64,000 bases of DNA from assembly GCF_004208415.1 (NCBI RefSeq), contig NZ_CP035758.1, positions 4,402,001-4,466,000 of the forward strand, in the 5' to 3' direction. The position numbers and the translations under genes are program-made. Of this stretch, positions 42,878 to 51,865 are shown in pieces. The DNA comes from Ktedonosporobacter rubrisoli (lineage in GTDB: Bacteria > Chloroflexota > Ktedonobacteria > Ktedonobacterales > Ktedonobacteraceae). Positions within the stretch are counted from its first letter, which is position 1. Each line of letters starts with the position of its first letter. Under the pieces are notes generated by a model. The model had not been told where the DNA came from. It did not search any database and worked only from the letters and a program-made list of their open reading frames with translations.

Positions 42878-45067
42878 CTACGATATAATCTTCCGCTTAC
42901 TATTCAAGTAATCGACAAGCAGATACTCGCCAAGGTTGTCTCTGTCAGTGTAGAACATGCGTCCATGATTGACCTCAGTCAATTGATCCACGAAGGCAAC
43001 CATGTAGGGATCGTCATACAGCATGAAAGTATTAATAGTAATCCCATCACGTGTACAACGCTGAGCTTCAAGAAGCGTCTGCTGCTCGGCATAAGGGCTG
43101 GGGAAGGCGAACTGCCATCCACCATATCGCTCCTCGTACCAGACAGTAGGACCGCCATCTGTAATCATAATAATCTGCTTATTGACGCCACGATGCCGCG
43201 CCAACAACTGCCGCGCCAGCATCAGGCCATGAGCCATATTTGTGCCACGATCATTATCGTAGCGGCTCATCTCTATCAACTCGTTGGGCTTATATTCACG
43301 AGCTATGAACGAAAACCCCACAATATAGAGATTGTCGCGCGGAAACTGCGAACGGATCAAGCTTTCCAGCGCAACCGCCACTTTCTTCGCCGCCGGCTGA
43401 CAACCATTATAGATCATACTCAGGCTCATGTCGATCATCAATACTGTCGAAGACTGCGTTGTAAACTCAGTGCGATAGACCTCGAAGTCTTCCTTTTGCA
43501 AGGCCACCGGCGTACCGGTACCGCGCCGGTGAACCGCGTTCATCAGCGTTTTTTGCAGATCCAGCAAGAATGGATCGCCAAACTGATAGGCCTTACTCTC
43601 ATCGGAGCGCTCGCCACCTATACCACGGAAAGGACTGACATGGCGTCCAAAGCCATCGCGCTTGAGCTTATTGAAGATATCCTGTAGAGCTTTCTGGCCA
43701 ATCTTGCGGATGCCACGCGCCGTCAACTCCCAGCGCTTGCCCTTCTTCTCGATATAGCCAGCTTCTTCCAGCGTCTTCATTAGCTCTTTTAACTGCTCAA
43801 TAGACTGATACTCTTCATCGCCAAGCAGTTCCTTGACCTTATCGCTATCAACCGCCCCAATATCATCAAGGCGCCGCGCCTCCTGAAACTGCTCTTCTAA
43901 CCCCTCAATCTGCTGCAAGCGTCCCATCATACGCATCGCCTCATTAAGGGGCAATGTCTCATTGCCTCTAAAAGGGAAACGCGTACGTACCTGCTCCATC
44001 GGAGCCAGGGCCTCAAGGTTCTGGGCCAGCTCTAGCATATCGACGCGAATACGATCATCGCCAACAAGCTGATCCATCAATTGCTGCAGCTCCTGCCGCT
44101 GCTCAGAAGAGAGATTGTCAAGAATGCCCTGCATGGCTGCCTGCTGCATCTGCATCTGCTCAATCAGATCATCAAGAGAGTTGACACCCGGAAAGTATTC
44201 ACCATATTTCTGCATAAACGAATCGAAATCCGGCTCCCGGCCTTCTTGTCGTTCACGCAACATCTTATTTAAATCACGGATCATCTCGCGCAATTTGGTG
44301 ACATCTTCCTGCGTCATATTCTGCATCGATTGCTGCATTCCCTGGAAGAACTGCTGCATCATCTGCTGCTGCAGGCCCTCCATCAATTCCTGGAATTTCT
44401 CGCGGGCCTGCTCATCCATGAAGTCATACTCAGAGAGCCCTTTTATCTGGCCGGGAATATCTTGTGGCAACTTATCAAGATATTCCTGCTTGCGCTTAGC
44501 AATCATCTCCAGCATTTTACGCATCTGTGCAGGAGAAAGCGCCTCCTGACCTGTTTGTCCTGACTGACCGGCTTGCCCAGCTTCGGACGACTCCCCCGAC
44601 TGATTAGGCGCTGACTGTTGCCCACGCTGTTCTTGAGCCGACTGATCCTCAGCCTGGGGTTGTTGCTCCTCCTGATCAGAAGAAGCTTGTTGGCTGGTCT
44701 GCCCCTGCTGCCCTGGAGATTGATTTTCCAGGCGTTGTTGAATGCCCTCGCGCTCTAAGCGCTTCACCTCTTCAAGCTTCTCACGCAGATCATCCATCAC
44801 CCCCGAGGCCATATTATATCGATTCAGTTGCTCGCCACGCATGTTACGCATGCGCTCCATCATCTCGCGCAAGCCCATCGCCCGCTGACCGTTCTCACCG
44901 CGAACGCCTTCCTGCATTAGACGTTTAAGCGCCTGCTGCAGGTTACCATTCTCAAGATAATCGTCAGAAAGAGCTTTCAGGATATCATCAGCGTCTAAGC
45001 CTTCAATACGCTGAGTACCATCCCAACGCGAGTATCCGTAGCGATTCCTGTAAAAGCGTTCGAACAT
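42878..45067 (-). CDS. VWA-domain protein with Gln-rich linker
   Basis: A 729-residue soluble protein. Residues about 75-200 are Gln/Glu/Ser rich low complexity (LENQSPGQQGQTSQQASS), then helical regions rich in Met/Gln (QQQMMQQFFQGMQQ), and a von Willebrand A domain from about residue 540: MIDAS motif DMSLSM, GTNMAHGL and ITDGGPT. Such proteins pair with the MoxR/ChlI-type ATPase encoded upstream, 14 bases away, forming a chaperone-like metal insertion or assembly module. It has a winged-helix-like segment around residues 425-450 (LMKTLEEAGYIEKKGKRW). The client protein is unknown. Confidence 0.85.
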   Translation of the reverse strand: MFERFYRNRYGYSRWDGTQRIEGLDADDILKALSDDYLENGNLQQALKRLMQEGVRGENGQRAMGLREMMERMRNMRGEQLNRYNMASGVMDDLREKLEEVKRLEREGIQQRLENQSPGQQGQTSQQASSDQEEQQPQAEDQSAQEQRGQQSAPNQSGESSEAGQAGQSGQTGQEALSPAQMRKMLEMIAKRKQEYLDKLPQDIPGQIKGLSEYDFMDEQAREKFQELMEGLQQQMMQQFFQGMQQSMQNMTQEDVTKLREMIRDLNKMLRERQEGREPDFDSFMQKYGEYFPGVNSLDDLIEQMQMQQAAMQGILDNLSSEQRQELQQLMDQLVGDDRIRVDMLELAQNLEALAPMEQVRTRFPFRGNETLPLNEAMRMMGRLQQIEGLEEQFQEARRLDDIGAVDSDKVKELLGDEEYQSIEQLKELMKTLEEAGYIEKKGKRWELTARGIRKIGQKALQDIFNKLKRDGFGRHVSPFRGIGGERSDESKAYQFGDPFLLDLQKTLMNAVHRRGTGTPVALQKEDFEVYRTEFTTQSSTVLMIDMSLSMIYNGCQPAAKKVAVALESLIRSQFPRDNLYIVGFSFIAREYKPNELIEMSRYDNDRGTNMAHGLMLARQLLARHRGVNKQIIMITDGGPTVWYEERYGGWQFAFPSPYAEQQTLLEAQRCTRDGITINTFMLYDDPYMVAFVDQLTEVNHGRMFYTDRDNLGEYLLVDYLNSKRKIIS

Positions 45068-45081
45068 ATCTATATGTTCCT

Positions 45082-46485
45082 TTAGCGTCGATAGCGTACT
45101 CTGCCGCGAACTTCATCCTTATTGAGACGTCGGTTCAGGTGTAGCCCTTCGAGTATAAACTCGATGGAAGAGGCAATAGTTGCCGGGCTACCACGCCCAT
45201 TAAGCTTATCAATAGCTTTGCTCAGGCCACCAACCTTAGAAAGCTGATTGACATATTCCATAGCAGGCATATCATCGCCTACCTGAACATTCAATCCGCG
45301 CTCAAAACCAGCCACTAGCTGGTCAAACTCGCGCGCATCAAAGTAGTCGCCAAAGACGCTGAGTAGGGCCGCATTGATGAGCTTCTGGACCACGCGCTCT
45401 TCCTTTACATCGCCGACAGCATCAAGTTCGATCTTTCCACAGGTGGAAGCCATAATTGCTTCAAGATCGCCCACGCGAGGCGCTGCCTGACGCTCCTTGA
45501 GCCGTAGAGCTCGTCTGCTAGCATTACTCAATACGTTCTCAAAGTTTGAGACAGAGACGCGGACGCTTACCCCGGAGCGCTGGCTAATATCATTGCTGCG
45601 CCGCGCCAGCTGCGTAATTTCTGCAATCACTTCCTTCATAAACTGAGGAACAACAATCTCCAGTCCATCGGTGCTAAAGTGACTGCTCTCCGCCTCCATA
45701 ATCTGGATCTCGTGCTCAACTGCTTGCGGATAGTGAGTACGAATTTCAGAACCCACGCGGTCCTTCAACGGAGTAATAATGCGTCCACGGTTCGTATAAT
45801 CTTCAGGGTTGGCGCTGGCCACAACGTACACATCCAGGGGCAAACGAATCTTGTAGCCACGGATCTGCACATCGCGCTCTTCCATAATATTTAATAAACC
45901 GACCTGGATGCGTTCGGCCAGATCAGGTAACTCGTTGATACAAAAGATACCACGGTTTGTGCGAGGAATCATTCCGTAGTGGATAGTCAGCTCATCGGAG
46001 AGATAGCGTCCTTCGGCTACACGCACAGGATCTACCTCACCAACAAGATCAGAGATAGTAATATCAGGTGTGGCCAGCTTTTCGCCGTAGCGTCTATCGC
46101 GAGGCAGCCAGGCAATTTCTACTTCGTCGCCTGATTCTTCCACCTTATCACGGCAAGCTTTACAGATAGGCTCAAATGGATCGTCATTTATCTCACAGCC
46201 AGCGATCACTGGCACAACCTCATCCAACAAATTGACAAGGCTACGAGCCATACGCGTCTTTGCCTGACCACGCTCACCAAGGAAGATAACATCCTGACCC
46301 GAGAGGATAGCATTCTCGATCTGCGGGATAACTGTCTCCTCGTAGCCAACTATGCCTGGGAACAGCTCTTCGCCATTACGGATCTTCTGGACCAGGTTTT
46401 TACGCATCTCTTCCTTGACAGAAAGCACTCTATATCCACTTGCTCGCAATTCGCCAATAGTGCGTGGTCGAGTCGTTATGGTCAT
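45082..46485 (-). CDS. MoxR/ChlI-type AAA+ ATPase
   Basis: A 467-residue AAA+ ATPase. Walker A is GERGQAKT (residues 70-77), Walker B region GIFCINELPDL, sensor 1 ANPEDYTNRG and an arginine finger region LKDRVGSE. It resembles magnesium-chelatase subunit I and MoxR ATPases, which work with a VWA partner; that partner is the next gene. An insertion after Walker A carries Cys97, Cys108 and Cys111 (CEINDDPFEPICKAC), a possible metal site not found in ordinary MoxR. The start at 46485 has AAAGG 14 bases upstream; a later ATG at 46407 is possible but would remove family residues. Confidence 0.88.
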   Translation of the reverse strand: MTITTRPRTIGELRASGYRVLSVKEEMRKNLVQKIRNGEELFPGIVGYEETVIPQIENAILSGQDVIFLGERGQAKTRMARSLVNLLDEVVPVIAGCEINDDPFEPICKACRDKVEESGDEVEIAWLPRDRRYGEKLATPDITISDLVGEVDPVRVAEGRYLSDELTIHYGMIPRTNRGIFCINELPDLAERIQVGLLNIMEERDVQIRGYKIRLPLDVYVVASANPEDYTNRGRIITPLKDRVGSEIRTHYPQAVEHEIQIMEAESSHFSTDGLEIVVPQFMKEVIAEITQLARRSNDISQRSGVSVRVSVSNFENVLSNASRRALRLKERQAAPRVGDLEAIMASTCGKIELDAVGDVKEERVVQKLINAALLSVFGDYFDAREFDQLVAGFERGLNVQVGDDMPAMEYVNQLSKVGGLSKAIDKLNGRGSPATIASSIEFILEGLHLNRRLNKDEVRGRVRYRR

Positions 46486-46691
46486 TCGGTTTCGTGCTAC
46501 CTTTCTTGGGGATTGGCTTTGTGTGCTCCATGTCCGGTACTGAGGCTAGTAACCGACCTGCATGATCGTACACAACCAAAAAACAGGTGGAACCATATTT
46601 AATATTGATGGGCATAATTTGCTACCGGGTCGATACGCCCGGTGAGTATCTCTATTATACAATATCGGATCTAGTATTGTCTTCTTAGCTA

Positions 46692-46815
46692 GCGCAATAT
46701 CCAGGATTATTTAATTTTCCTGTTTTGCCCCACCCACCCGCCCGAGAAGAAGGGAAAATGGGGCACGCCCCGGCAGAGGACTGGCTGTCCTCTGCTCCCT
46801 GTCCCTCGGACAGGA
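46692..46815 (+). repeat. GC-rich dispersed repeat, copy 3
   Basis: Begins with GCGCAATATCCAGGA, contains GGGGCACGCCCC and CCTCGGACAGG-type palindromes (GAGGACTGGCTGTCCTC, CCTGTCCCTCGGACAGG), related to the minus strand of copy 1. Confidence 0.5.
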
Positions 46816-46848
46816 TGCTCTTGCTTCTATAAAAACTAAATAGCCCTG

Positions 46849-46968
46849 GCGCAACATCCAGGACTTTCAAGCTCTGGTTTTTGGGCCTCCTGGCGGCGGC
46901 AAGGAGGAAACACTCTGGGCACAGCCCCGCGCCAAAGTCAAGGGCGAAGCCCTTAACAATCCCAGTGA
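46849..46968 (+). repeat. GC-rich dispersed repeat, copy 4
   Basis: Begins with GCGCAACATCCAGGA (14 of 15 identical to the start of copy 3), then CCTCCTGGCGGCGGCAAGGAGG, GGGCACAGCCCC, AAAGTCAAGGGCGAAGCCCTT. The last part matches the interior of copy 2 at 34600-34650. Confidence 0.5.
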
Positions 46969-47145
46969 TGCAAAAAACTGGCGTGTATGATGCGCCAAGC
47001 CAACCTATCAGCGTTTAATCCGCATCTTATTAGGATAACCCGCGCTGCTATCAGCAATCACTCAATATCTATTTCTCAGGGCTAAAAATTTACTCAAGAA
47101 AATTACCAAAACCCTAAAGATGTGAATAAGACACACCAAAAATGT

Positions 47146-47174
47146 TTTACTTGTACCAGGGGCTGTGCTACACT
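47146..47174 (+). promoter_or_regulatory. Promoter for the APC permease
   Basis: TTTACT (47146-47151), 17-base spacer, TACACT (47169-47174), about 110 bases before the ATG. Confidence 0.5.
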
Positions 47175-47285
47175 ATGTAGCGAACATCGCATGCTATTGT
47201 AGCAGACTTATCATAAAATCATGGCATGCTTGTATCTCCCTAAACAGAGAGCATTTTTTTCTCTTTCAAAGGATGACAGGATAGT

Positions 47286-49313
47286 ATGACACAGGATTCT
47301 GTGACACACGTAACAGCAAACAACGCTCACGAGGACGAACACGCGCAGGGAAAAGGCTCGCTAGGTCCTATTCTTTGTTGGGCAGTTGTCTTCGCAGACA
47401 TTGGTACTTCGGTCTATTATACCCCAGGAATTCTTTTTCAATCCGTTCAGGGATTGGCCGGTTTCTTTGTTTTCCTGACGATGGCCGTTTTTGTTCTGCT
47501 CACCCTGAAATATGCAGAAGTCACGCACCGCTTTCCGCAGGGTGGCGGAGTGGTCACCGTCGCAGGGCAGGCGCTTAACCCCTGGTTTGGCGCCCTGGGA
47601 GGCATGTTTATTCTGGTGGACTACTTTTTAACGGCAGCCATCAGTTCGCTCTCAGGGCTCACTTACTTCAGCGTGGTTTTTCCGGCCATCGGCCCCTATG
47701 TGCTATGGATTACCATAGGCATTATCATTCTCCTGGGCATTCTCAACTGGATAGGCATTAGCGAAAGTGCCAAAGTGAGCCTGGCTGGAGCTGTTATCGC
47801 GTTTATCAGTGACCTCGCTATCTTGTTCACGGTTTTTACGCATCTTTCTTTCAGCCAGTTTCTGGTCTTGATCGAAAAGATGTTTGCCAGCCATGCCCTC
47901 ACTCCGGAGGCCTTGCTGGCCGGTTTCGCCGGTTCCTTCCTGGCATTCTCAGGTCTGGAAAGTATCTCTCAGCTCTCGCCCGTAATGCGAGCCCCACGCA
48001 AGAAAACAGCCAGCTGGGCCCTTTTCTTCGTGGTCATCACGATTGGCATAACCAGCCCACTGCTGACAATTCTCTCAACCAATCTGCTACCAGTTGCGGC
48101 AGCTGATCCTGTTAAGAGCCAGCAGATCATTTCCTTGCTCGCCGGTCACTGGGGAAATATTGTTCTGCAAACAGAAGTTGCCATCAGCGCTAGCGCGCTC
48201 CTGGTCTTCGCCTGTAACACAGCCATCATCGGCTCCTACCATGTGTTTATGGCCCTCTCCCGGATGGAGTTTCTGCCGAGCTTCATCCTGGACCGCAACA
48301 AACTGCGCGGCACGCCTCACTATTCGATTGCCCTGGCTACCGGAATTCCCGTGGCCGTACTCATTATAGTATGGGGCAACATCAATATTCTCGGCGATAT
48401 GTATGCATTCGGCTTGCTTGGCGCCTTTACGCTTACTTGCCTGAGCCTGGATATTGTACGCACGCGGGAGTGGCGCAAAGCTCTGCGCATCCTACACCAT
48501 AAGCAACAGGATGGCAACCTCGCTTCAGAGGAGAGGAATGCTGCGCGCGAGCTAACTTCGCTGCATGATCTACAAGCTTCTGACACACCTGACCCGGCCA
48601 AAGAAACAGCACCTGCCCCTAATGGATTGGCACCTATAGGAGGTGGAATGTCTGTAGTTCAGAAAACCCGTGGTCTCTGGTTCAAGATAGATTTCTCCCT
48701 GGGTGTTCTTACTACATTGCTCGTCGCCGTAGCCTGGTCCACAAATCTTGTTACCAAGCCTCTGGCCACAGTCTTTGGCGGAAGCGTGGCTCTTCTGGGT
48801 ATGGTTATAGCCTATATCAACTATAGAAGCTCACAAAAGAGTGGGCGCGTACCTGTTCCCGTTGTTGTCAGGCGCGTCGAAGAACGCCTGCCCGATTGCG
48901 TACTAGCTGTACTCCTCGCCAAAAGTAAAAACAATGATGCCATTATTCGTGCAGCAATCAATGACTCTGAGGAGAGCAGGCCTGTAGTATTCCTCTATAT
49001 AGGTGAGCACAAGCCACGCGAGACAGCTCCACGCATGATGGAAATTGTTGATCCCTACCTGGAAGACCAAAAAGCGAAAGAGAGCTTTGGTAAGGCCGAA
49101 AGCCTGGCCATTAAGACGAAAGTACCTACACGTCGCTATATCTACCTGCAGGCCCAGCCAGATATCGTAGCGCAGGTCTGGCAAAAACTGCGCCCACGTG
49201 ATACGATCATTGCAGCGGAAGACAATGAGCAATTCCAGGATATCAATCCTGACCGCATCCGCTATGAAACAACACCGGAAGGTAAGGTAGCCCACCTGCT
49301 TAAACGCTGGTAA
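47286..49313 (+). CDS. APC-family amino acid permease with C-terminal cytoplasmic domain
   Basis: A 675-residue membrane transporter. Residues about 28-400 and 470-520 hold about 12 helices of the amino acid-polyamine-organocation fold (FADIGTSVYYTPGILFQ holds the unwound first helix motif; FAGSFLAFSGLESISQL is helix 6). A cytoplasmic loop near 400-460 and a C-terminal domain of about 140 residues (CVLAVLLAKSKNNDAIIRAA) resemble USP-like regulatory domains of KUP/APC permeases. Substrate unknown. AAAGGATGACAGGATAGT precedes the ATG. The lipoprotein gene follows after ten bases. Confidence 0.85.
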   Translation: MTQDSVTHVTANNAHEDEHAQGKGSLGPILCWAVVFADIGTSVYYTPGILFQSVQGLAGFFVFLTMAVFVLLTLKYAEVTHRFPQGGGVVTVAGQALNPWFGALGGMFILVDYFLTAAISSLSGLTYFSVVFPAIGPYVLWITIGIIILLGILNWIGISESAKVSLAGAVIAFISDLAILFTVFTHLSFSQFLVLIEKMFASHALTPEALLAGFAGSFLAFSGLESISQLSPVMRAPRKKTASWALFFVVITIGITSPLLTILSTNLLPVAAADPVKSQQIISLLAGHWGNIVLQTEVAISASALLVFACNTAIIGSYHVFMALSRMEFLPSFILDRNKLRGTPHYSIALATGIPVAVLIIVWGNINILGDMYAFGLLGAFTLTCLSLDIVRTREWRKALRILHHKQQDGNLASEERNAARELTSLHDLQASDTPDPAKETAPAPNGLAPIGGGMSVVQKTRGLWFKIDFSLGVLTTLLVAVAWSTNLVTKPLATVFGGSVALLGMVIAYINYRSSQKSGRVPVPVVVRRVEERLPDCVLAVLLAKSKNNDAIIRAAINDSEESRPVVFLYIGEHKPRETAPRMMEIVDPYLEDQKAKESFGKAESLAIKTKVPTRRYIYLQAQPDIVAQVWQKLRPRDTIIAAEDNEQFQDINPDRIRYETTPEGKVAHLLKRW

Positions 49314-49323
49314 CAGGCAGTTT

Positions 49324-50658
49324 ATGAAGCCCAGACGTGTTCTTCTCTCAGCATTAACGCTTATATGTATAGCCCTGGCCTCCTGCAGTCCAGGGCATCT
49401 TGGTGGCAATGTCATCGCCTTTATACGCGATGGGCATCTGTGGACAAGCGATCCTGATGGGGCCAATGCATTTGAGGTCGTGGCTCAGGGCACGCCAGTC
49501 ATCGGCTATAGCTGGTCACCAACCCACCGCCTGCTTGCCTTTCGCGCGCTTGATCCAAGTCTTGCCCAGAAGCCTGCCGCCCGCAACCTGAAAAGCAATC
49601 CCCTGACGGGAACAATTGTCGATGAAGCAAGCACCATCAATACAATTGGCGTTGACGGCGGCTCTGCTATCCCTACAGCGCTCTCTAGCCCTGACGTGCT
49701 CTATAGCAATGCCATGTGGAACTCCAGCGGGACACGTCTGCTGTATCGCCAAACTGGCAGAGCAGATCTTAGCAGCCCAGAGTCAGCCATCTGGTGGGTA
49801 GCCCAGAATGATCAGCCTGGGGGCATCGCAGCTAAGTCGCTACCGCCCAGTTACTCTATACCTTCGATTTCATCTACCAACCAACAAATCGTTGGGAATT
49901 CGAGTCGCGGGCTCTTCACTACAACGCTGGCGGGAACGCAGCTCCGCTACCTTACTGACAAGCCACTGCCCGGCCATCCTTTCCCAGCTACCTTAGAGCG
50001 TGTTCTCTGGCAGCCGGGTCAGCAAAATGCCAGCTTGCTGTACGCTCTTCCCGCACCATCTGCTCGTGCGGCTGGTGATACAGCGCCAATTGAGCTACAG
50101 CTTATCCTACGTACCCCTGATGGACATGCCACGGCTCTTACACGTTGTAAGTGCACTCAGTTCGCCTGGTCTCCTGATGGCAAACACATTTTATACAGTA
50201 CTGACTCAACCTATAGCATATTTAATCTCGCAGACCATACCTCATTCACCATCCCTGACGCCAACAATAGCGTACCTTACTGGTCGCCAGACAGCCAATT
50301 TCTCTTGCTTGACGGTCCGCATACACTTAGCCTTGTGCACATTGCTGATAAGCAAACCAGCCTCCTACTCACTGACGCTCCCAGTGCACCGACTAACGCG
50401 GCCTCCAAAGCATTTCCAGCCATCAATAGCCTATTGCAGCCGGTACCAAATAGTTTGTGGTCCTCAGACAGCCGCCACTTCCTTTTCCTCACCCACAATC
50501 GTCTACTCTGGCAAAATCACGGTATCAAGGCAGGTCTCTACACAATTACGATCAATAGTAAAGGTCAGCCCCTTGGAGCGCCAAGCTTAGTCGATACGGG
50601 TAAGGATACGCAGGCCGGATGGTCCTACCAGGACCCCAACACGTCCTTTGTATACTAA
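49324..50658 (+). CDS. TolB-like beta-propeller lipoprotein
   Basis: A 444-residue surface lipoprotein: signal peptide with lipobox LASC and Cys21, then six or so propeller blades with SWSP/WSPDG/YWSPDSQ motifs (DPDGANAFEV, FAWSPDGKHILY, PYWSPDSQFLL). No enzyme motif. It starts ten bases after the permease stop, so both are probably in one operon and might act at the same place on the cell surface. No role can be assigned. Confidence 0.8.
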   Translation: MKPRRVLLSALTLICIALASCSPGHLGGNVIAFIRDGHLWTSDPDGANAFEVVAQGTPVIGYSWSPTHRLLAFRALDPSLAQKPAARNLKSNPLTGTIVDEASTINTIGVDGGSAIPTALSSPDVLYSNAMWNSSGTRLLYRQTGRADLSSPESAIWWVAQNDQPGGIAAKSLPPSYSIPSISSTNQQIVGNSSRGLFTTTLAGTQLRYLTDKPLPGHPFPATLERVLWQPGQQNASLLYALPAPSARAAGDTAPIELQLILRTPDGHATALTRCKCTQFAWSPDGKHILYSTDSTYSIFNLADHTSFTIPDANNSVPYWSPDSQFLLLDGPHTLSLVHIADKQTSLLLTDAPSAPTNAASKAFPAINSLLQPVPNSLWSSDSRHFLFLTHNRLLWQNHGIKAGLYTITINSKGQPLGAPSLVDTGKDTQAGWSYQDPNTSFVY

Positions 50659-50776
50659 GGAGCTCCACATGCTGGCAAGCCCTTATTGTACTGATCCTAT
50701 AACTCAGGCCTGGAAAGCTCGATAACTACAAGGGATAGGCAATTCTGCTATCTTTCTTCACCCCGAGAGAATTTGC

Positions 50777-50782
50777 TATAAT
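50777..50782 (+). promoter_or_regulatory. Extended -10 promoter for the small acidic gene
   Basis: TTTGCTATAAT at 50772-50782: TG one base before TATAAT; no clear -35. The ATG is 42 bases downstream. Confidence 0.5.
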
Positions 50783-50823
50783 CGGGCTGTGGCCGATAAT
50801 TTAATTAGAAAGGACCGACCCGC

Positions 50824-51018
50824 ATGGCAAAAGCTGATAACAATAGGCAAGGGGAATACAAAGAAGACGAAAGCGCCGGCGAAGACGAATATGACGTCTT
50901 CGAACTGCTGGAGCGCCTTGAGAGTTTACGCGAAGATATGGAAGAATTACGGGTTACCACGTTAACAGAAGTCAATCGTCGCATAGCAGAATTGCATCAG
51001 CAGCTAGACGAAGATTAA
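50824..51018 (+). CDS. Small acidic coiled-coil protein
   Basis: A 64-residue protein with an acidic N-terminal half (KEDESAGEDEYDVFE) and a helix with heptad pattern (LLERLESLREDMEELRVTTL, then VNRRIAELHQQL). No family is recognised. AAAGGACC nine bases before the ATG, an extended -10 promoter and a hairpin after it support a real gene. The shape suggests a partner- or chaperone-type protein (guess). Confidence 0.6.
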   Translation: MAKADNNRQGEYKEDESAGEDEYDVFELLERLESLREDMEELRVTTLTEVNRRIAELHQQLDED

Positions 51019-51039
51019 CTGCTGCATATACAGGATTTA

Positions 51040-51060
51040 GCCTGCTACTTCTCAGCAGGC
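51040..51060. terminator. Bidirectional terminator between the small acidic gene and livF
   Basis: GCCTGCT (51040-51046) pairs with AGCAGGC (51054-51060); an alternative pairing uses AGCAGGCT at 51061-51068. Confidence 0.6.
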
Positions 51061-51084
51061 AGCAGGCTATCCTATTACTGCGAG

Positions 51085-51855
51085 CTAGGCGCCGCCGAGG
51101 TAGGCCTGGCGCACAAGGTCATTTTTTAGAAGATTATCTGCAGTATCGCTCAAGACGATCTTACCTGTTTGCAGAACATAGCCGCGATCGGCCAGACTAA
51201 GGGCCATAGAGGCGTTTTGTTCTACCAGGAAGATAGTCATTCCCTCATCACGAATACGTACAATAGTTTCAAACACGGTCTCGACCAGCAGAGGAGAGAG
51301 CCCCATTGATGGCTCATCCATACAAATCATACGTGGACGCGACATCAAAGCTCGCCCCATCGCCAACATCTGTTGCTCACCGCCGGACATCGTACCGGCC
51401 ACCTGCTTCCTTCGCTCTTGAATGCGGGGAAAGATCTGATAAACATGCTCTAGATCCTGCTTAATCTCTGCGCGGCTTCTACGGCTATAAGCGCCCATCT
51501 CTAGATTTTCCAGCACGGTCATACGAGGGAAGATACGCCGCGCTTCTGGGACGAGAGCCAGGCCTGAGCCTACAATATTGCCAGTTAATTTACGCTCGAT
51601 TTTCTGCCCCTCAAACATGATCGAACCACTACGGGGGCGAAGCAGGCCAAAGATCGTCTTCATAGTCGTCGTCTTGCCAGCCGCATTGGCTCCTAGCAGG
51701 CACACAATCTCTCCCTTACTGACCTCCAGGGAGATATTATGCAACACCTGACTTGGGCCATAATATGCATCGACACCTGATAACTGTAACATAGTGGACC
51801 TCGTGATCTCTTGTGTATGCCCCGACAAAGGCGAAGGATTGCTTCTCTCTATCAT
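51085..51855 (-). CDS. livF: Branched-chain amino acid type ABC transporter ATP-binding protein LivF
   Basis: A 256-residue ATPase of the HAAT family. The core begins MLQLSGVDAYYG; Walker A is GANAAGKTT (a variant of GxxGxGKT), signature MSGGEQQMLAMG, Walker B MICMDEPSMGLSP. The frame is open to 51990 inside livG, but AGGAGG before the ATG at 51855, eleven bases after livG ends, sets the start; an inner ATG (51792) directly at the conserved core is possible. It is the last gene of a five-gene operon. Confidence 0.9.
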   Translation of the reverse strand: MIERSNPSPLSGHTQEITRSTMLQLSGVDAYYGPSQVLHNISLEVSKGEIVCLLGANAAGKTTTMKTIFGLLRPRSGSIMFEGQKIERKLTGNIVGSGLALVPEARRIFPRMTVLENLEMGAYSRRSRAEIKQDLEHVYQIFPRIQERRKQVAGTMSGGEQQMLAMGRALMSRPRMICMDEPSMGLSPLLVETVFETIVRIRDEGMTIFLVEQNASMALSLADRGYVLQTGKIVLSDTADNLLKNDLVRQAYLGGA

Positions 51856-51865
51856 CACATCCCTC

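Larger units (their letters stand above)
46486..47285. other. Intergenic region with repeats and two promoters
   Basis: On the minus strand TATAAT (46657-46662 region, GATATTGTATAATAGAG) is a likely -10 for the MoxR operon, with a leader hairpin ACCGGG/CCCGGT. Two GC-rich repeat copies lie at 46692-46815 and 46849-46968. On the plus strand TTTACT (47146-47151), 17 bases, TACACT (47169-47174) is a promoter for the APC permease. A 61-codon minus frame at 46430-46615 overlapping the MoxR start has no clear ribosome-binding site and is not called. Confidence 0.45.

Noticed and set aside
46430..46615. 61-codon minus-strand frame before the MoxR-type gene
   Set aside because: No ribosome-binding site and long overlap with the ATPase gene; coupling possible but unsupported.
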